Shown in pieces: positions 1 through 9,900 of a DNA stretch of 64,000 nt. Each line of letters begins with the position of its first letter. Position 1 is the stretch's first letter. Source of the stretch: Ulvibacterium sp965248315 (GTDB lineage Bacteria > Bacteroidota > Bacteroidia > Flavobacteriales > Flavobacteriaceae); contig NZ_CBDFIX010000002.1 of the NCBI RefSeq assembly GCF_965248315.1, positions 4,340,001-4,404,000 of the forward strand. The letters are read 5' to 3'. The notes beneath the pieces were generated by a model, which saw nothing but the letters and a program-made list of their open reading frames with translations, did not search any database and was not told where the DNA came from. The translations under genes were made by a program, and so were the position numbers.

Positions 1-483
1 CGAATATGGTGAGTTATACTGAAACTGAGCAATATTATACCGCCCCGAGTTTTCCTTGATCTCTTCCAGATAATTTTTCTCCTCGTTATATACAGTAGCC
101 CTTAAATCGTCTGTGGTAACTTCAGTGAACTTCACCATAATTGTATTGGCGCCATCGTAATCCCCAAGTGTCTTTAGGGTTTGGGCATATCTGAAATAAT
201 ATTCAGGACCAACTTCGGACGGGTACTCATTTACCAGTCTTTCATACGTTTTGGCTGCACCATCATAGTCCGCATTGAAATAATAGGAGTTCCCTAACTT
301 TTTTAGCAAATCTGGCGAGACATAACCCTTTTCCAAAACTCTTTTGTAAATGTCAATTGCCGGGCTAAAGGAATAATCCTGGTATTTTGCATTGGCCTTT
401 GTAACCAATCTTTCCTGGGCAATACTCTTTACTCCAAACAAAAGAACCGTAATTAGTAGTAGTGATAGTACTTTTTTTGTCAT
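1..483 (-). CDS. TPR/OmpA-type envelope protein, N-terminal part (partial)
   Basis: An open frame starts at an ATG at 481-483 and runs off the left edge, giving 161 visible residues. It begins with a signal peptide (MTKKVLSLLLITVLLFGVKS, cleavage probably before QE) followed by TPR-like helical pairs. It lies 10 bp downstream of a PorP/SprF gene on the same strand. In flavobacteria a PorP/SprF gene is commonly followed by a long protein with TPRs, PD40/WD40-like repeats and a C-terminal OmpA peptidoglycan-binding domain. I infer that architecture, because only the TPR part is in view. Its probable role is to anchor a secretion or adhesin complex to the peptidoglycan. Confidence 0.75.
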   Translation of the reverse strand, partial: MTKKVLSLLLITVLLFGVKSIAQERLVTKANAKYQDYSFSPAIDIYKRVLEKGYVSPDLLKKLGNSYYFNADYDGAAKTYERLVNEYPSEVGPEYYFRYAQTLKTLGDYDGANTIMVKFTEVTTDDLRATVYNEEKNYLEEIKENSGRYNIAQFQYNSPYS

Positions 484-493
484 TTGTACGGTT

Positions 494-1465
494 TTAAAAG
501 AAACGAGGTGATACCAATCTCTGGAAAGATTTTACCAATTCAACCCTCAAAAATACTTCAAAAGATCCATCGTTAAATTGCGTGCCTCCCAAATCCGTAG
601 TTTCCCTATCATATGCCAGCCCCAACATCAACTGATCGGTTATCTGAAAGCCAAGTAAACCGCTAATGGCAGCATCCCAACGATAAGCGGCTCCAAAAGA
701 AAATTTTTCATTGAATAGAAAGCTAGCCGAAAGATCCAATTGTAAAGGAGCACCTCCGACAACTTTGGTCAACAATGCCGGTTTAAACTTAAGATTACTA
801 TTCAAATCGAATACATATCCGGTTATTAAATAAAAATTGATTCTCTCTTGAGAAAGAAACTGTACGGAATTGGCATCTCTTTGAGAGTTATCAAAGTAAT
901 CGGTCTCCAATATATTTGGAGCTGAAAGGCCAGCATAAAATCTATTTGTATGGTAATATACCCCCAAGCCAAAATTTGGCGAGAACCTGTTGTCAATATT
1001 ATCGCCAGCTATTGGTTCATCATCAAAGTTATTTAAACCATTAAAGTCCAGACTAAGCAAATTCCCTCCTACTTTTAAACCAAAGGAGAGTTTTGCATCC
1101 AGGGCCACATCTATGGTGTAAGATATCATGGCATCCAAATAGGTTTCGGAAACAACACCATCACCAATGTTATCATTCACCACAGAGATACCATAACCCA
1201 ACTTGCTGTTTCTAATTGGGGAATGAAGGTTCAAAGTAAACGTTTCGGGCGCCCCATCCAATCCTACCCATTGAGACCGGTACAATGCGGCTAAACTAAG
1301 TTGACCTCTTGATCCGGCATATCCAGGATTCACGGTCATTGTATTGTACATGTACTGTGTATATTGTGCATCTTGCTGTCCAACCACTTCATGTACAAAA
1401 ATGAAGACAAAAAAACCACTTGCCAGTAAACTCTTAAGTTTAGTCATATTCAGTCTCAATATCAT
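494..1465 (-). CDS. PorP/SprF family type IX secretion system membrane protein
   Basis: This 323-residue outer-membrane beta-barrel protein belongs to the PorP/SprF family, whose members help secrete or anchor specific type IX secretion substrates. The family hallmark near the N terminus (QQDAQYTQYMYNTMTVNPGYAG) is present, followed by many amphipathic strands. The frame opens at an ATG that overlaps the TGA of the upstream gene (ATGA). A second ATG at 1445-1447 gives a cleaner signal peptide (MTKLKSLLASGFFVFIFVHE, cut near VVG/QQ) and may be the true start. It sits directly after the T9SS substrate gene, the usual pairing of SprB-like proteins with SprF-like partners, so I infer that it handles that substrate. 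Confidence 0.92.
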   Translation of the reverse strand: MILRLNMTKLKSLLASGFFVFIFVHEVVGQQDAQYTQYMYNTMTVNPGYAGSRGQLSLAALYRSQWVGLDGAPETFTLNLHSPIRNSKLGYGISVVNDNIGDGVVSETYLDAMISYTIDVALDAKLSFGLKVGGNLLSLDFNGLNNFDDEPIAGDNIDNRFSPNFGLGVYYHTNRFYAGLSAPNILETDYFDNSQRDANSVQFLSQERINFYLITGYVFDLNSNLKFKPALLTKVVGGAPLQLDLSASFLFNEKFSFGAAYRWDAAISGLLGFQITDQLMLGLAYDRETTDLGGTQFNDGSFEVFLRVELVKSFQRLVSPRFF

Positions 1466-4400
1466 TTGCTAATGTATATGTAACCATCTTCGACAGTACG
1501 GTTTTGAGATCCTGTCAATTGGTATTCAAATATATAAAAATATACCCCGGCCGGAAGATAGTCATTTACGCTTAGCGTAGACCTTCCTTTAGATCTTCCA
1601 TCAAATACATTGTTTTGATTATTATAGTTGGTTCCTTCATATACCTTTACTCCCCATCTATTGAAAATCTGTAATGAGTTATTATCCACTAATTCAAGTC
1701 CACGTATAAAAAGAAAGTCATTGTCTCCATCTTCATTGGGAGTAACCAATTGATTCACCTCCACCTTATTATCCGGATCAAGATAGTCCGGGGTACCGTC
1801 GTTGTCCGTGTCGTCGTCGGTGGGATCCCCGTCGTTGTCCGCGTCCTCGTCCGGCGTATCTATACCGTCGCCGTCGTCGTCAAGGTCCCTGTAGTTCACA
1901 TCCTCCGTGCCGTCCGTGTCCGGTAGGTCGTTGGCGGGGTCGTCGATCTCGTCGTTCACGTCGAAGCCGTCGTTCACGTCGCTACCCTCGTAACCGTCGT
2001 CAAGACCATCGCCGTCCGTGTCGGTGCCCGTATACGCCTGGTCGGGCACACCGTCGAAGTCGAAGTCGTTGCCCTCGTTGTTGTCCGGGACAAGGTCGTT
2101 GTCCGTGTCCATGTCAAGGTAGTCCGGCTCGTCGGCGCCGTCGGTGTTCACCGGCGTCAGGCCGTCGGGATAGGCCGAGTTCACCCCGTCGTTGGAGGCA
2201 TAGGTCGCCGCGTCGTCGTCATTGGGGGCGATATAGCCGTCGGTGGTCTGGGCCTCCACGTTATCCGGGATGCCGTCGTCGTCCGAGTCGATGTCCAAGT
2301 GGTCCGGGTAACCGTCCGAGTCGCTGTCGAGAGGATCGGTCAGCGGGTCGCCGTCGCCGTCAAGGTCGGGATCCTCGGTCGTGTCAAGGATGCCGTCGTT
2401 ATCGTCGTCAAGGTCGACGCTGTCTGGTACCCCGTCGCCATCGGTGTCCGGGCCGCCGTCCGGATCAAGATAGTCCGGGGTACCGTCGTTGTCCGTGTCG
2501 TCGTCGGTGGGATCCCCGTCGTTGTCCGCGTCCTCGTCCGGCGTATCTATACCGTCGCCGTCGTCGTCAAGGTCCCTGTAGTTCACATCCTCCGTGCCGT
2601 CCGTGTCCGGTAGGTCGTTGGCGGGGTCGTCGATCTCGTCGTTCACGTCGAAGCCGTCGTTCACGTCGCTACCCTCGTAACCGTCGTCAAGACCATCGCC
2701 GTCCGTGTCGGTGCCCGTATACGCCTGGTCGGGCACACCGTCGAAGTCGAAGTCGTTGCCCTCGTTGTTGTCCGGGACAAGGTCGTTGTCCGTGTCCATG
2801 TCAAGGTAGTCCGGCTCGTCGGCGCCGTCGGTGTTCACCGGCGTCAGGCCGTCGGGATAGGCCGAGTTCACCCCGTCGTTGGAGGCATAGGTCGCCGCGT
2901 CGTCGTCATTGGGGGCGATATAGCCGTCGGTGGTCTGGGCCTCCACGTTATCCGGGATGCCGTCGTCGTCCGAGTCGATGTCCAAGTGGTCCGGGTAACC
3001 GTCCGAGTCGCTGTCGAGAGGATCGGTCAGCGGGTCGCCGTCGCCGTCAAGGTCGGGATCCTCGGTCGTGTCAAGGATGCCGTCGTTATCGTCGTCAAGG
3101 TCGACGCTGTCGGGTACCCCGTCGCCATCGGTGTCCGGGCCGCCGTCCGGATCAAGATAGTCCGGGGTACCGTCGTTGTCCGTGTCGTCGTCGGTGGGAT
3201 CCCCGTCGTTGTCCGCGTCCTCGTCCGGCGTATCTATACCGTCGCCGTCGTCGTCAAGGTCCCTGTAGTTCACATCCTCCGTGCCGTCCGTGTCCGGTAG
3301 GTCGTTGGCGGGGTCGTCGATCTCGTCGTTCACGTCGAAGCCGTCATTGACGTCGCTACCCTCGTAACCGTCGTCAAGACCATCGCCGTCCGTATCGGTG
3401 CCCGTATACGCCTGGTCGGGAACACCGTCGAAGTCGAAGTCGTTGCCCTCGTTGTTGTCCGGTACAAGGTCGTTGTCCGTGTCCATGTCAAGGTAGTCCG
3501 GCTCGTCGGTGCCGTCGGTGTTCACCGGCGTCAGGCCGTCGGGATAGGCCGAGTTCACCCCGTCGTTGGAGGCATAGGTCGCCGCGTCGTCGTCGTTGGG
3601 CGCGATATAGCCGTCGGTGGTCTGGGCCTCGACGTTATCCGGGATGCCGTCGTCGTCCGAGTCGATGTCCAAGTGGTCCGGGTAACCGTCCGAGTCGCTG
3701 TCGAGAGGATCGGTCAGCGGGTCGCCGTCGCCGTCAAGGTCGGGATCCTCGGTCGTGTCAAGGATGCCGTCGTTATCGTCGTCAAGGTCGACGCTGTCGG
3801 GTACCCCGTCACCATCCGTGTCGGGACAAGCTATAGGTTGTAAATTTAGCCAAATGCCATTTTGAAAATTTTCAGAGGTAGTAAAAAACTCAATAGTAGA
3901 GACCGCAGATTGTGAAACCCAAGTAATTCTCTCGGGAGCTTGAATATCACCACCTGTAACATTTTCTACAAAAAAGTCATCGCCGACATTACCACTTATC
4001 AAACCTACTGCCAAGGGTGTTGTTTGCTCATACTGTGTGCCATCCAGAGCCTTAATACCATCTCTTTTCATAGCCTGGACTGTAAATGAGTGACTAGCTA
4101 TAACGTTAACAGGGATAGTGCCGGAAAAAGTAAAAGTCATCGGGAGACCATTTAGTACCGAAAAGGCCGAACCTACGGAAACTGTGCTCCCCCCCGTAAA
4201 ACTGATAAGAATGCTTCCCGCAGGAAGACCCCATTTAGAACTGATATCGATGTTAGTTGCTGAAAGGCTTCCATCAATGACACCTCCTGGAAATCCAAAA
4301 TCCGAAGGGGATACTACCTTGAATTCAGGATTGGAGCATCCTGAAATATTAGCAATATCATAATTGTTAGAATCTACAGAAGTATAACCCGTAGTAAAAT

Positions 4401-4590
4401 TCCCTTCACGATCTTCAAAGTTTTTTCCATTGTTGCTTTCCTTATCTTTATCGGAATAGGTGACTAAAACCTCACTATTTGAATCGGACTTTGCAAAAGA
4501 CAACGTTGGTGGTGCCAAAAGGAGGATAATGGCCAGGTTAAGAGCAAAAGCAAAACCATTTCCTTTTTTTAAGAACGTAGTATTTTCCAT
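1462..4590 (-). CDS. Secreted Asp-rich repeat protein with gliding-motility-type C-terminal domain (T9SS substrate)
   Basis: This 1042-residue surface protein has a hydrophobic signal segment (about residues 12-33) and an N-terminal domain of unknown function (about 40-256). Three tandem repeats of 229, 229 and 226 residues follow (257-485, 486-714, 715-940). The last ~100 residues form a gliding-motility-associated C-terminal domain (VTPNEDGDND, FNRWGVKVYEG, LPAGVYFYIF), the type B sorting signal of type IX secretion. The repeats are packed with DxDxDG motifs like thrombospondin type 3 calcium loops. The copies differ by one residue (T in TDGTDEP of copy 1, A in copies 2 and 3). It is followed, with ATGA overlap, by a PorP/SprF gene. 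Its role is probably a Ca2+-binding adhesin; the ligand is unknown. Confidence 0.88.
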   Translation of the reverse strand: MENTTFLKKGNGFAFALNLAIILLLAPPTLSFAKSDSNSEVLVTYSDKDKESNNGKNFEDREGNFTTGYTSVDSNNYDIANISGCSNPEFKVVSPSDFGFPGGVIDGSLSATNIDISSKWGLPAGSILISFTGGSTVSVGSAFSVLNGLPMTFTFSGTIPVNVIASHSFTVQAMKRDGIKALDGTQYEQTTPLAVGLISGNVGDDFFVENVTGGDIQAPERITWVSQSAVSTIEFFTTSENFQNGIWLNLQPIACPDTDGDGVPDSVDLDDDNDGILDTTEDPDLDGDGDPLTDPLDSDSDGYPDHLDIDSDDDGIPDNVEAQTTDGYIAPNDDDAATYASNDGVNSAYPDGLTPVNTDGTDEPDYLDMDTDNDLVPDNNEGNDFDFDGVPDQAYTGTDTDGDGLDDGYEGSDVNDGFDVNDEIDDPANDLPDTDGTEDVNYRDLDDDGDGIDTPDEDADNDGDPTDDDTDNDGTPDYLDPDGGPDTDGDGVPDSVDLDDDNDGILDTTEDPDLDGDGDPLTDPLDSDSDGYPDHLDIDSDDDGIPDNVEAQTTDGYIAPNDDDAATYASNDGVNSAYPDGLTPVNTDGADEPDYLDMDTDNDLVPDNNEGNDFDFDGVPDQAYTGTDTDGDGLDDGYEGSDVNDGFDVNDEIDDPANDLPDTDGTEDVNYRDLDDDGDGIDTPDEDADNDGDPTDDDTDNDGTPDYLDPDGGPDTDGDGVPDSVDLDDDNDGILDTTEDPDLDGDGDPLTDPLDSDSDGYPDHLDIDSDDDGIPDNVEAQTTDGYIAPNDDDAATYASNDGVNSAYPDGLTPVNTDGADEPDYLDMDTDNDLVPDNNEGNDFDFDGVPDQAYTGTDTDGDGLDDGYEGSDVNDGFDVNDEIDDPANDLPDTDGTEDVNYRDLDDDGDGIDTPDEDADNDGDPTDDDTDNDGTPDYLDPDNKVEVNQLVTPNEDGDNDFLFIRGLELVDNNSLQIFNRWGVKVYEGTNYNNQNNVFDGRSKGRSTLSVNDYLPAGVYFYIFEYQLTGSQNRTVEDGYIYISK
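1771..2448 (-). repeat. 687-bp tandem repeat, copy 3 (truncated by 3 codons)
   Basis: The last copy encodes residues 715-940. It stops after LDPD, lacking the GGP linker of the other copies, and runs straight into the C-terminal sorting domain. Its near identity with copy 2 implies recent duplication or gene conversion. Confidence 0.93.
2449..3135 (-). repeat. 687-bp tandem repeat, copy 2
   Basis: The middle copy of the three encodes residues 486-714. It is nearly base-for-base identical to copy 3. The visible exception is one synonymous change near the start of copy 3, a Pro codon in GVPDSVD (CCA against CCC). Confidence 0.95.
3136..3822 (-). repeat. 687-bp tandem repeat, copy 1 (N-terminal in the protein)
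   Basis: This is the first of three in-frame tandem copies with an exact 687-bp period. It encodes residues 257-485 of the T9SS substrate. It differs from copies 2 and 3 at several synonymous positions (for example in the codons for DVND) and at one Thr/Ala codon, so it is the most diverged copy. The copy is visibly GC-rich and made largely of GAC/GTC-type codons, unlike the AT-rich flanks. Confidence 0.95.
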
Positions 4591-4983
4591 AAATGATAGT
4601 TTTCTAATTTAAACTAATCACCATGGCTGTAGGAATTAAAAACGTAAGATGTTCGGGGCCGTTTTTAAATAAAATATCTATGCAAGATATATCTAAAAAT
4701 TCGTTCAACAAATTCTTTGGGAAGCATTCAAGGCATAATATCTTTTAATAACATGTTTATTCGGTAAAACGCAAAAACCAATATTTTTAATTGTTATCTA
4801 AATACGTTGAATCTTAAACAAAAGATTACTTTTTTTATCAAAATCGATTAATTGAGTATTTCAGCGATTAAAAATGTATTTGGTATTCGATTTCTATTTG
4901 AACCGTTTAATAATTGGATTCCATAAAAAGATGGAATGACGAATAACCTATAATTTTAACTTACTTTTGCCGAAATTTTTCAA
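4591..4983. other. Divergent intergenic region, AT-rich
   Basis: This is 393 bp between the start of the repeat-protein gene (minus) and prfC (plus). I see no open frame with coding character, no RNA gene and no terminator hairpin. On the prfC side there is a -7 type box close to the start codon. No clear TAnnTTTG box is visible on the minus strand for the repeat-protein operon. Confidence 0.6.
4962..4969 (+). promoter_or_regulatory. Putative -7 box (TACTTTTG) of prfC
   Basis: TACTTTTG matches the Bacteroidota -7 consensus TAnnTTTG and lies 14 nt before the ATG. No TTG is present at the expected -33 distance, so support is the box and its position only. Confidence 0.4.
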
Positions 4984-6573
4984 ATGAGTTTTAAGACCCA
5001 AATCCAAAAGCGACGGACTTTTGGGATAATATCACATCCGGATGCCGGAAAAACCACCTTAACGGAAAAGCTTTTACTTTTCGGTGGTGCCATCCAAGAA
5101 GCAGGTGCTGTAAAGAGTAACAAGATAAAGAAATCCGCTACTAGCGATTTCATGGAGATTGAACGGCAACGTGGAATTTCTGTGGCTACCTCGGTATTGG
5201 CCTTTTTATATAAAGACAAGAAGATAAACATATTGGATACGCCTGGCCACAAGGACTTTGCCGAGGATACTTTTAGGACACTTACCGCAGTGGACAGTGT
5301 CATAGTTGTAATAGATGTGGCTAAAGGTGTAGAGGAACAGACCGAAAAATTAGTGGAAGTATGTAGAATGCGGAATATTCCAATTATTGTCTTTATCAAT
5401 AAATTGGACAGGGAGGGAAAAGACGCCTTCGACCTTTTGGATGAACTTGAACTAAAATTAGGTTTGTCCGTAACCCCACTTAGTTTTCCCATAGGCATGG
5501 GTTATGATTTCAAGGGTATTTATAATATTTATGAAAAGAATATTAATCTCTTTAGCGGTGACAATAAGAAGAATATTGAGGATACTATAGCCTTCAATGA
5601 TATCACAAATCCCGAACTGGAGACTATTATAGGCAGTGAAGCAGCCAAAACCTTACGGGATAATTTGGAACTGGTAGAGGGTGTTTATCCTAACTTTGAC
5701 AAGGAAAAATATCTGGAAGGCAAGCAGCAACCCGTATTTTTTGGGTCTGCTTTGAATAATTTTGGAGTTCGGGAGCTATTGGATTGTTTTATAGAAATTG
5801 CACCTCCTCCAAGGGCCAAAATGGCTGAGGAACGTTTAGTGGACGCCCTTGAACCGGATATGACCGGATTTGTGTTTAAAATTCATGCCAATATGGATCC
5901 AAAACACCGGGATCGCTTGGCCTTCATAAAAATTGTTTCGGGCACATTTGAACGCAATAGACCTTATTTGCATGTGCGCAATGGCAAAAAGTTAAAATTC
6001 TCTAGCCCAAATGCCTTTTTCGCAGAGAAAAAGGAAATAGTAGACATTTCTTATCCTGGGGATATCGTTGGCTTACATGATACTGGAAATTTCAAAATAG
6101 GTGACACCTTAACAGAAGGTGAGAATTTACACTACAAAGGAATTCCAAGTTTTTCACCAGAGCATTTCAGATACATAAACAATGCCGATCCCATGAAAGC
6201 CAAGCAATTAAATAAAGGTATCGATCAGTTGATGGATGAAGGGGTAGCACAGTTGTTCACACTTGAAATCAACAATCGTAAGGTAATCGGTACCGTAGGG
6301 GCACTTCAATTTGAGGTTATTCAGTATCGTCTGGAACATGAATATGGGGCCAAGTGCACTTACGAAAACTTTCCGGTTCACAAGGCTTGTTGGATTGATC
6401 CAAAAAACTCAAAAAGCGAAGAGTTCAAGGAGTTCAGTAGGGTAAAGCAAAAGTTTTTAGCGAAGGACAAAAGAGGTCAACTGGTATTCTTGGCGGATTC
6501 CCCATTTTCCTTACAGATGGCCCAACAGAAGTACCCTTCCGTAAAATTACATTTTACTTCAGAGTTTGATTGA
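4984..6573 (+). CDS. prfC: Peptide chain release factor 3 (RF3)
   Basis: RF3 is a translational GTPase that removes RF1/RF2 from the ribosome after peptide release. The 529-residue length equals that of E. coli RF3. G1 is at residues 18-25 (HPDAGKTT), G3 at about 80-87 (DTPGHKDF) and G4 reads NKLDREG. An EF-G-like domain II and the RF3-specific C-terminal domain follow (for example ALQFEVIQYRLEHEYGA). The ATG lies shortly after a -7 like box. The gene stands alone, divergent from the adhesin operon and convergent with the DUF3467 gene 11 bp away. Confidence 0.97.
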   Translation: MSFKTQIQKRRTFGIISHPDAGKTTLTEKLLLFGGAIQEAGAVKSNKIKKSATSDFMEIERQRGISVATSVLAFLYKDKKINILDTPGHKDFAEDTFRTLTAVDSVIVVIDVAKGVEEQTEKLVEVCRMRNIPIIVFINKLDREGKDAFDLLDELELKLGLSVTPLSFPIGMGYDFKGIYNIYEKNINLFSGDNKKNIEDTIAFNDITNPELETIIGSEAAKTLRDNLELVEGVYPNFDKEKYLEGKQQPVFFGSALNNFGVRELLDCFIEIAPPPRAKMAEERLVDALEPDMTGFVFKIHANMDPKHRDRLAFIKIVSGTFERNRPYLHVRNGKKLKFSSPNAFFAEKKEIVDISYPGDIVGLHDTGNFKIGDTLTEGENLHYKGIPSFSPEHFRYINNADPMKAKQLNKGIDQLMDEGVAQLFTLEINNRKVIGTVGALQFEVIQYRLEHEYGAKCTYENFPVHKACWIDPKNSKSEEFKEFSRVKQKFLAKDKRGQLVFLADSPFSLQMAQQKYPSVKLHFTSEFD

Positions 6574-6584
6574 AACAAAAAAAT

Positions 6585-6896
6585 CTATGCCTCGCCTGTA
6601 GGCCCAAAATTGATGGGAATTGGAGGCTGTTCATAGTCCTTTATAGTCCCATGAGCTTTTTCAAAACGGTTTACATTGTCATTCAGGGCTTTGAGAAATT
6701 TCTTTGCATGCTGTGGTGTTAATATAATTCTACTCTTAACTTTTGCTTTGGGCGCCCCCGGCATCATACTTATGAAATCGACCACAAATTCAGAAATCGA
6801 ATGATTGATTATAGCCAGATTTGAGTAAGTCCCCTCTGCCATTTTTTCGTCCAGCTCTATATTGATCTGTTTTTGCTTTTGCTCTTTTTCGTCCAT
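6585..6896 (-). CDS. DUF3467 domain-containing protein
   Basis: This 103-residue soluble protein of unknown function matches the DUF3467 family, with the core IVDFxSMMPG-like segment (FVVDFISMMPGAPKAKVKSR) and the ILTPQHAKKFLKAL helix. It lies directly downstream of rpoC on the same strand, a common flavobacterial arrangement, but a strong terminator hairpin separates them. It is probably expressed by readthrough or from its own promoter. No catalytic motif is visible. Confidence 0.85.
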   Translation of the reverse strand: MDEKEQKQKQINIELDEKMAEGTYSNLAIINHSISEFVVDFISMMPGAPKAKVKSRIILTPQHAKKFLKALNDNVNRFEKAHGTIKDYEQPPIPINFGPTGEA

Positions 6897-6901
6897 AACG
6901 A

Positions 6902-6938
6902 TAAAAAAATAAACCCCCGATAAAAATGTATCGGGGGT
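6902..6938 (-). terminator. Intrinsic terminator after rpoC
   Basis: On the minus strand a 10-bp GC-rich stem (ACCCCCGATA / TATCGGGGGT; plus positions 6913-6922 and 6929-6938) with a 6-nt loop is followed by a run of T. It lies 9 bp after the rpoC stop codon and marks the end of the super-operon. Confidence 0.9.
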
Positions 6939-6946
6939 CTTTGGTT

Positions 6947-9900
6947 TTAGAATTTCAAGGCTTCTTTTCGTGCCATAATTTCATCGTATTCCTCTTTAGA
7001 GCCCACGATGATGTTCTCGTAATCTCGCATTCCCGTTCCTGCCGGAATCTTATGTCCAACAATTACATTTTCCTTCAATCCTTCCAAAGTATCTACCTTA
7101 CCACTTACAGCGGCTTCGTTCAACACTTTTGTGGTTTCCTGGAAAGAAGCCGCAGAAATGAAAGATTTGGTCTGCAAGGATGCACGTGTAATTCCTTGGA
7201 GAATCGGGGTAGCGGTGGCAGCAACTGCATCTCGCGCTTCTACCAAGGTCTTGTCAGCTCGCCTTAGAATGCTATTTTCATCCCTCATTTCACGAGCCGT
7301 AATTATCTGTCCGGCTTTTAGATTTTCAGATTCTCCAGCATCTACAATCACTTTTTTACCGAAAATGTCATCGTTCTCTTTAATAAAATCTGACTTGTGA
7401 ACTAACTGGTTCTCCAAGAAGATAGTATCTCCCGGATCTTCGATCCGAACTTTTCGCATCATCTGCCGTACCACTACTTCAAAATGCTTATCGTTGATCT
7501 TAACTCCTTGTAAGCGGTATACTTCTTGAACTTCGTTTACCAAGTATTGCTGTACCGCAGAAGGTCCTTTTATAGCCAGAATATCCTCTGGCGTAATAGA
7601 CCCATCGGATAAAGGCATGCCTGCACGGACATAATCGTTTTCCTGTACCAAAATCTGATTGGACAACTTGACCAAGTATTTCTTGATCTCACCCAATTTA
7701 GATTCTATGATAATTTCCCGGTTACCTCTTTTAATCTTACCAAAGGAAACCACACCATCAATCTCGGATACAACTGCCGGATTAGAAGGGTTTCTTGCTT
7801 CAAACAATTCGGTTACCCTTGGAAGTCCACCGGTAATATCCCCGGCTTTGGCCGACTTACGTGGTATCTTAACCAAAATCTTACCCTCTTGAATCTTATC
7901 CCCATCATCTACCATAATATGGGAACCAACAGGTAGGTTGTACGAACGTAAAACCTCATCCTTATCGTTCTTGATCAACAAAGTGGGAATCAATTTTTTG
8001 TTTCTGGATTCGGAAATAACCTTCTCTTGGAAACCGGTTTGTTCATCGATTTCGACTTGATAGGTAACGCCTTGTTCAATATTCTCGTAGGCAATCTTTC
8101 CCGGAAATTCCGAGACAATAACACCATTATAAGGATCCCACTGGCAAACAACATCTCCTTTTTTGATATTTGCCCCATTTTTTATGAATAGTTGAGAACC
8201 ATAAGGAATGTTATTATTACTCAAGGTTATTCCTGTCTTAGCGTCTACTATCTTTATTTCAGAAGTCCTAGAAATCACAATCTCAGCGGCATTGCCATCA
8301 CTATCCTGACCTTTGACAGTCCTTAGATCCTCAATTTCCGCTGTACCATCAAACTTCGCCATTAATTTATTGTCCTCGGATATGTTTCCGGCAATACCTC
8401 CCACGTGGAAAGTACGCAAAGTAAGCTGTGTACCCGGTTCACCAATGGACTGGGCCGCCACTACACCAACAGCCTCCCCACGCTGTACCATTTTATTGGT
8501 AGAAAGATTTCTTCCGTAACATTTGGCACAAATTCCTTGGGGAGCCTCACAAGTTAAGGCAGAACGTACCTCTACTTTTTCAACTGGAGATTCTTCAATT
8601 TTCTTAATATCGGATTCCATAATTTCCTGACCGGCTTCCAGTAACAACTCTTCGGTCAGCGGGTTATAAACGTCATGTAAGGATACCCTTCCTAAAATAC
8701 GTTCACCCAAGGATTCTACAACCTCCTCGTTCTTTTTCAAAGCTTCTACTTCAACGCCACGAAGTGTTCCACAATCCTCGATATTGATAATCACATCTTG
8801 GGAAACGTCTACCAAACGCCTTGTCAAATATCCGGCATCTGCAGTTTTTAAGGCTGTATCCGCCAACCCTTTACGGGCACCGTGAGTGGATATAAAGTAC
8901 TCCAATATGGAGAGACCTTCCTTAAAGTTAGAAAGGATGGGGTTCTCGATAATCTCACCACCTCCGGCAGTCGACTTCTTTGGTTTTGCCATTAATCCAC
9001 GCATTCCGGTAAGCTGGCGTATCTGTTCTTTTGAACCCCTAGCACCGGAATCGAGCATCATGTATACCGAATTAAATCCTTGCTGATCCTCACGGATACG
9101 TTTCATGGCCAATTCGGTCAGCATGGCATTCGTGGATGTCCAAACATCAATTACTTGGTTATAACGCTCGTTATTGGTTATAAGCCCCATATTGTAGTTG
9201 GCCATAATGGCATCTACCTGACCATTGGCATCGTCGATCATTCCATGTTTTTCCTGTGGGATAATTATATCTCCCAAACTAAAGGAAAGCCCACCCTTAA
9301 AGGCAAACTCATATCCCATAGTCTTAATCTTGTCCAGGAATTCAGCCGTTGTAGGAACATCGGTTACGGCAAGAATCTTTCCGATGATGTCCCTCAGTGC
9401 CTTTTTGTTCAAAACACTATTTACATATCCGGCCTGCTCAGGTACTTCCATATTAAATAGTACCCTACCTACAGTAGTTTCCACTATTTGATTGACCAAT
9501 TCCCCTTCTTCATTAAAATCCTTGGTCCTCACCTTTATACCCGCGTTAAGGTCTACCATGCCTTCATTAAAAGCGATTTCAACCTCTTCATCCGAATAAA
9601 AAGTGAGTCCTTCTCCTTTTACAGGAACTTCTGGTGTGGACTTTCTCTCCTTGGTCATATAATATAGACCTAATACCATATCCTGGGAAGGCACGGTAAT
9701 CGGTGAACCATTCGCAGGGTTTAGAATATTATGTGAAGCCAACATTAATAGCTGGGCTTCCAATATGGCCTCTGGGCCCAATGGCAAGTGAACGGCCATT
9801 TGGTCTCCATCAAAATCCGCATTAAAGGCCGTACATACCAAGGGGTGAAGACGGATTGCCTTACCCTCAATCAGTTTTGGTTGAAATGCCTGAATACCCA

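Noticed and set aside
2299..2613. Plus-strand 104-residue open frame rich in Val and Arg, with a second copy at 2986-3300
   Set aside because: Both lie inside the 687-bp repeats of the minus-strand gene, spaced by exactly 687 bp. They arise from the antisense of Asp codons (GAC read as GTC).
1771..3822. Direct repeats as a CRISPR array
   Set aside because: The period is 687 bp with an open coding frame across all copies; there are no short repeats with unique spacers and no cas genes.
4980..5498. Minus-strand 172-residue open frame
   Set aside because: It is antisense to the G domain of prfC; the composition (Ser/Lys/Phe rich) is that of a shadow frame.
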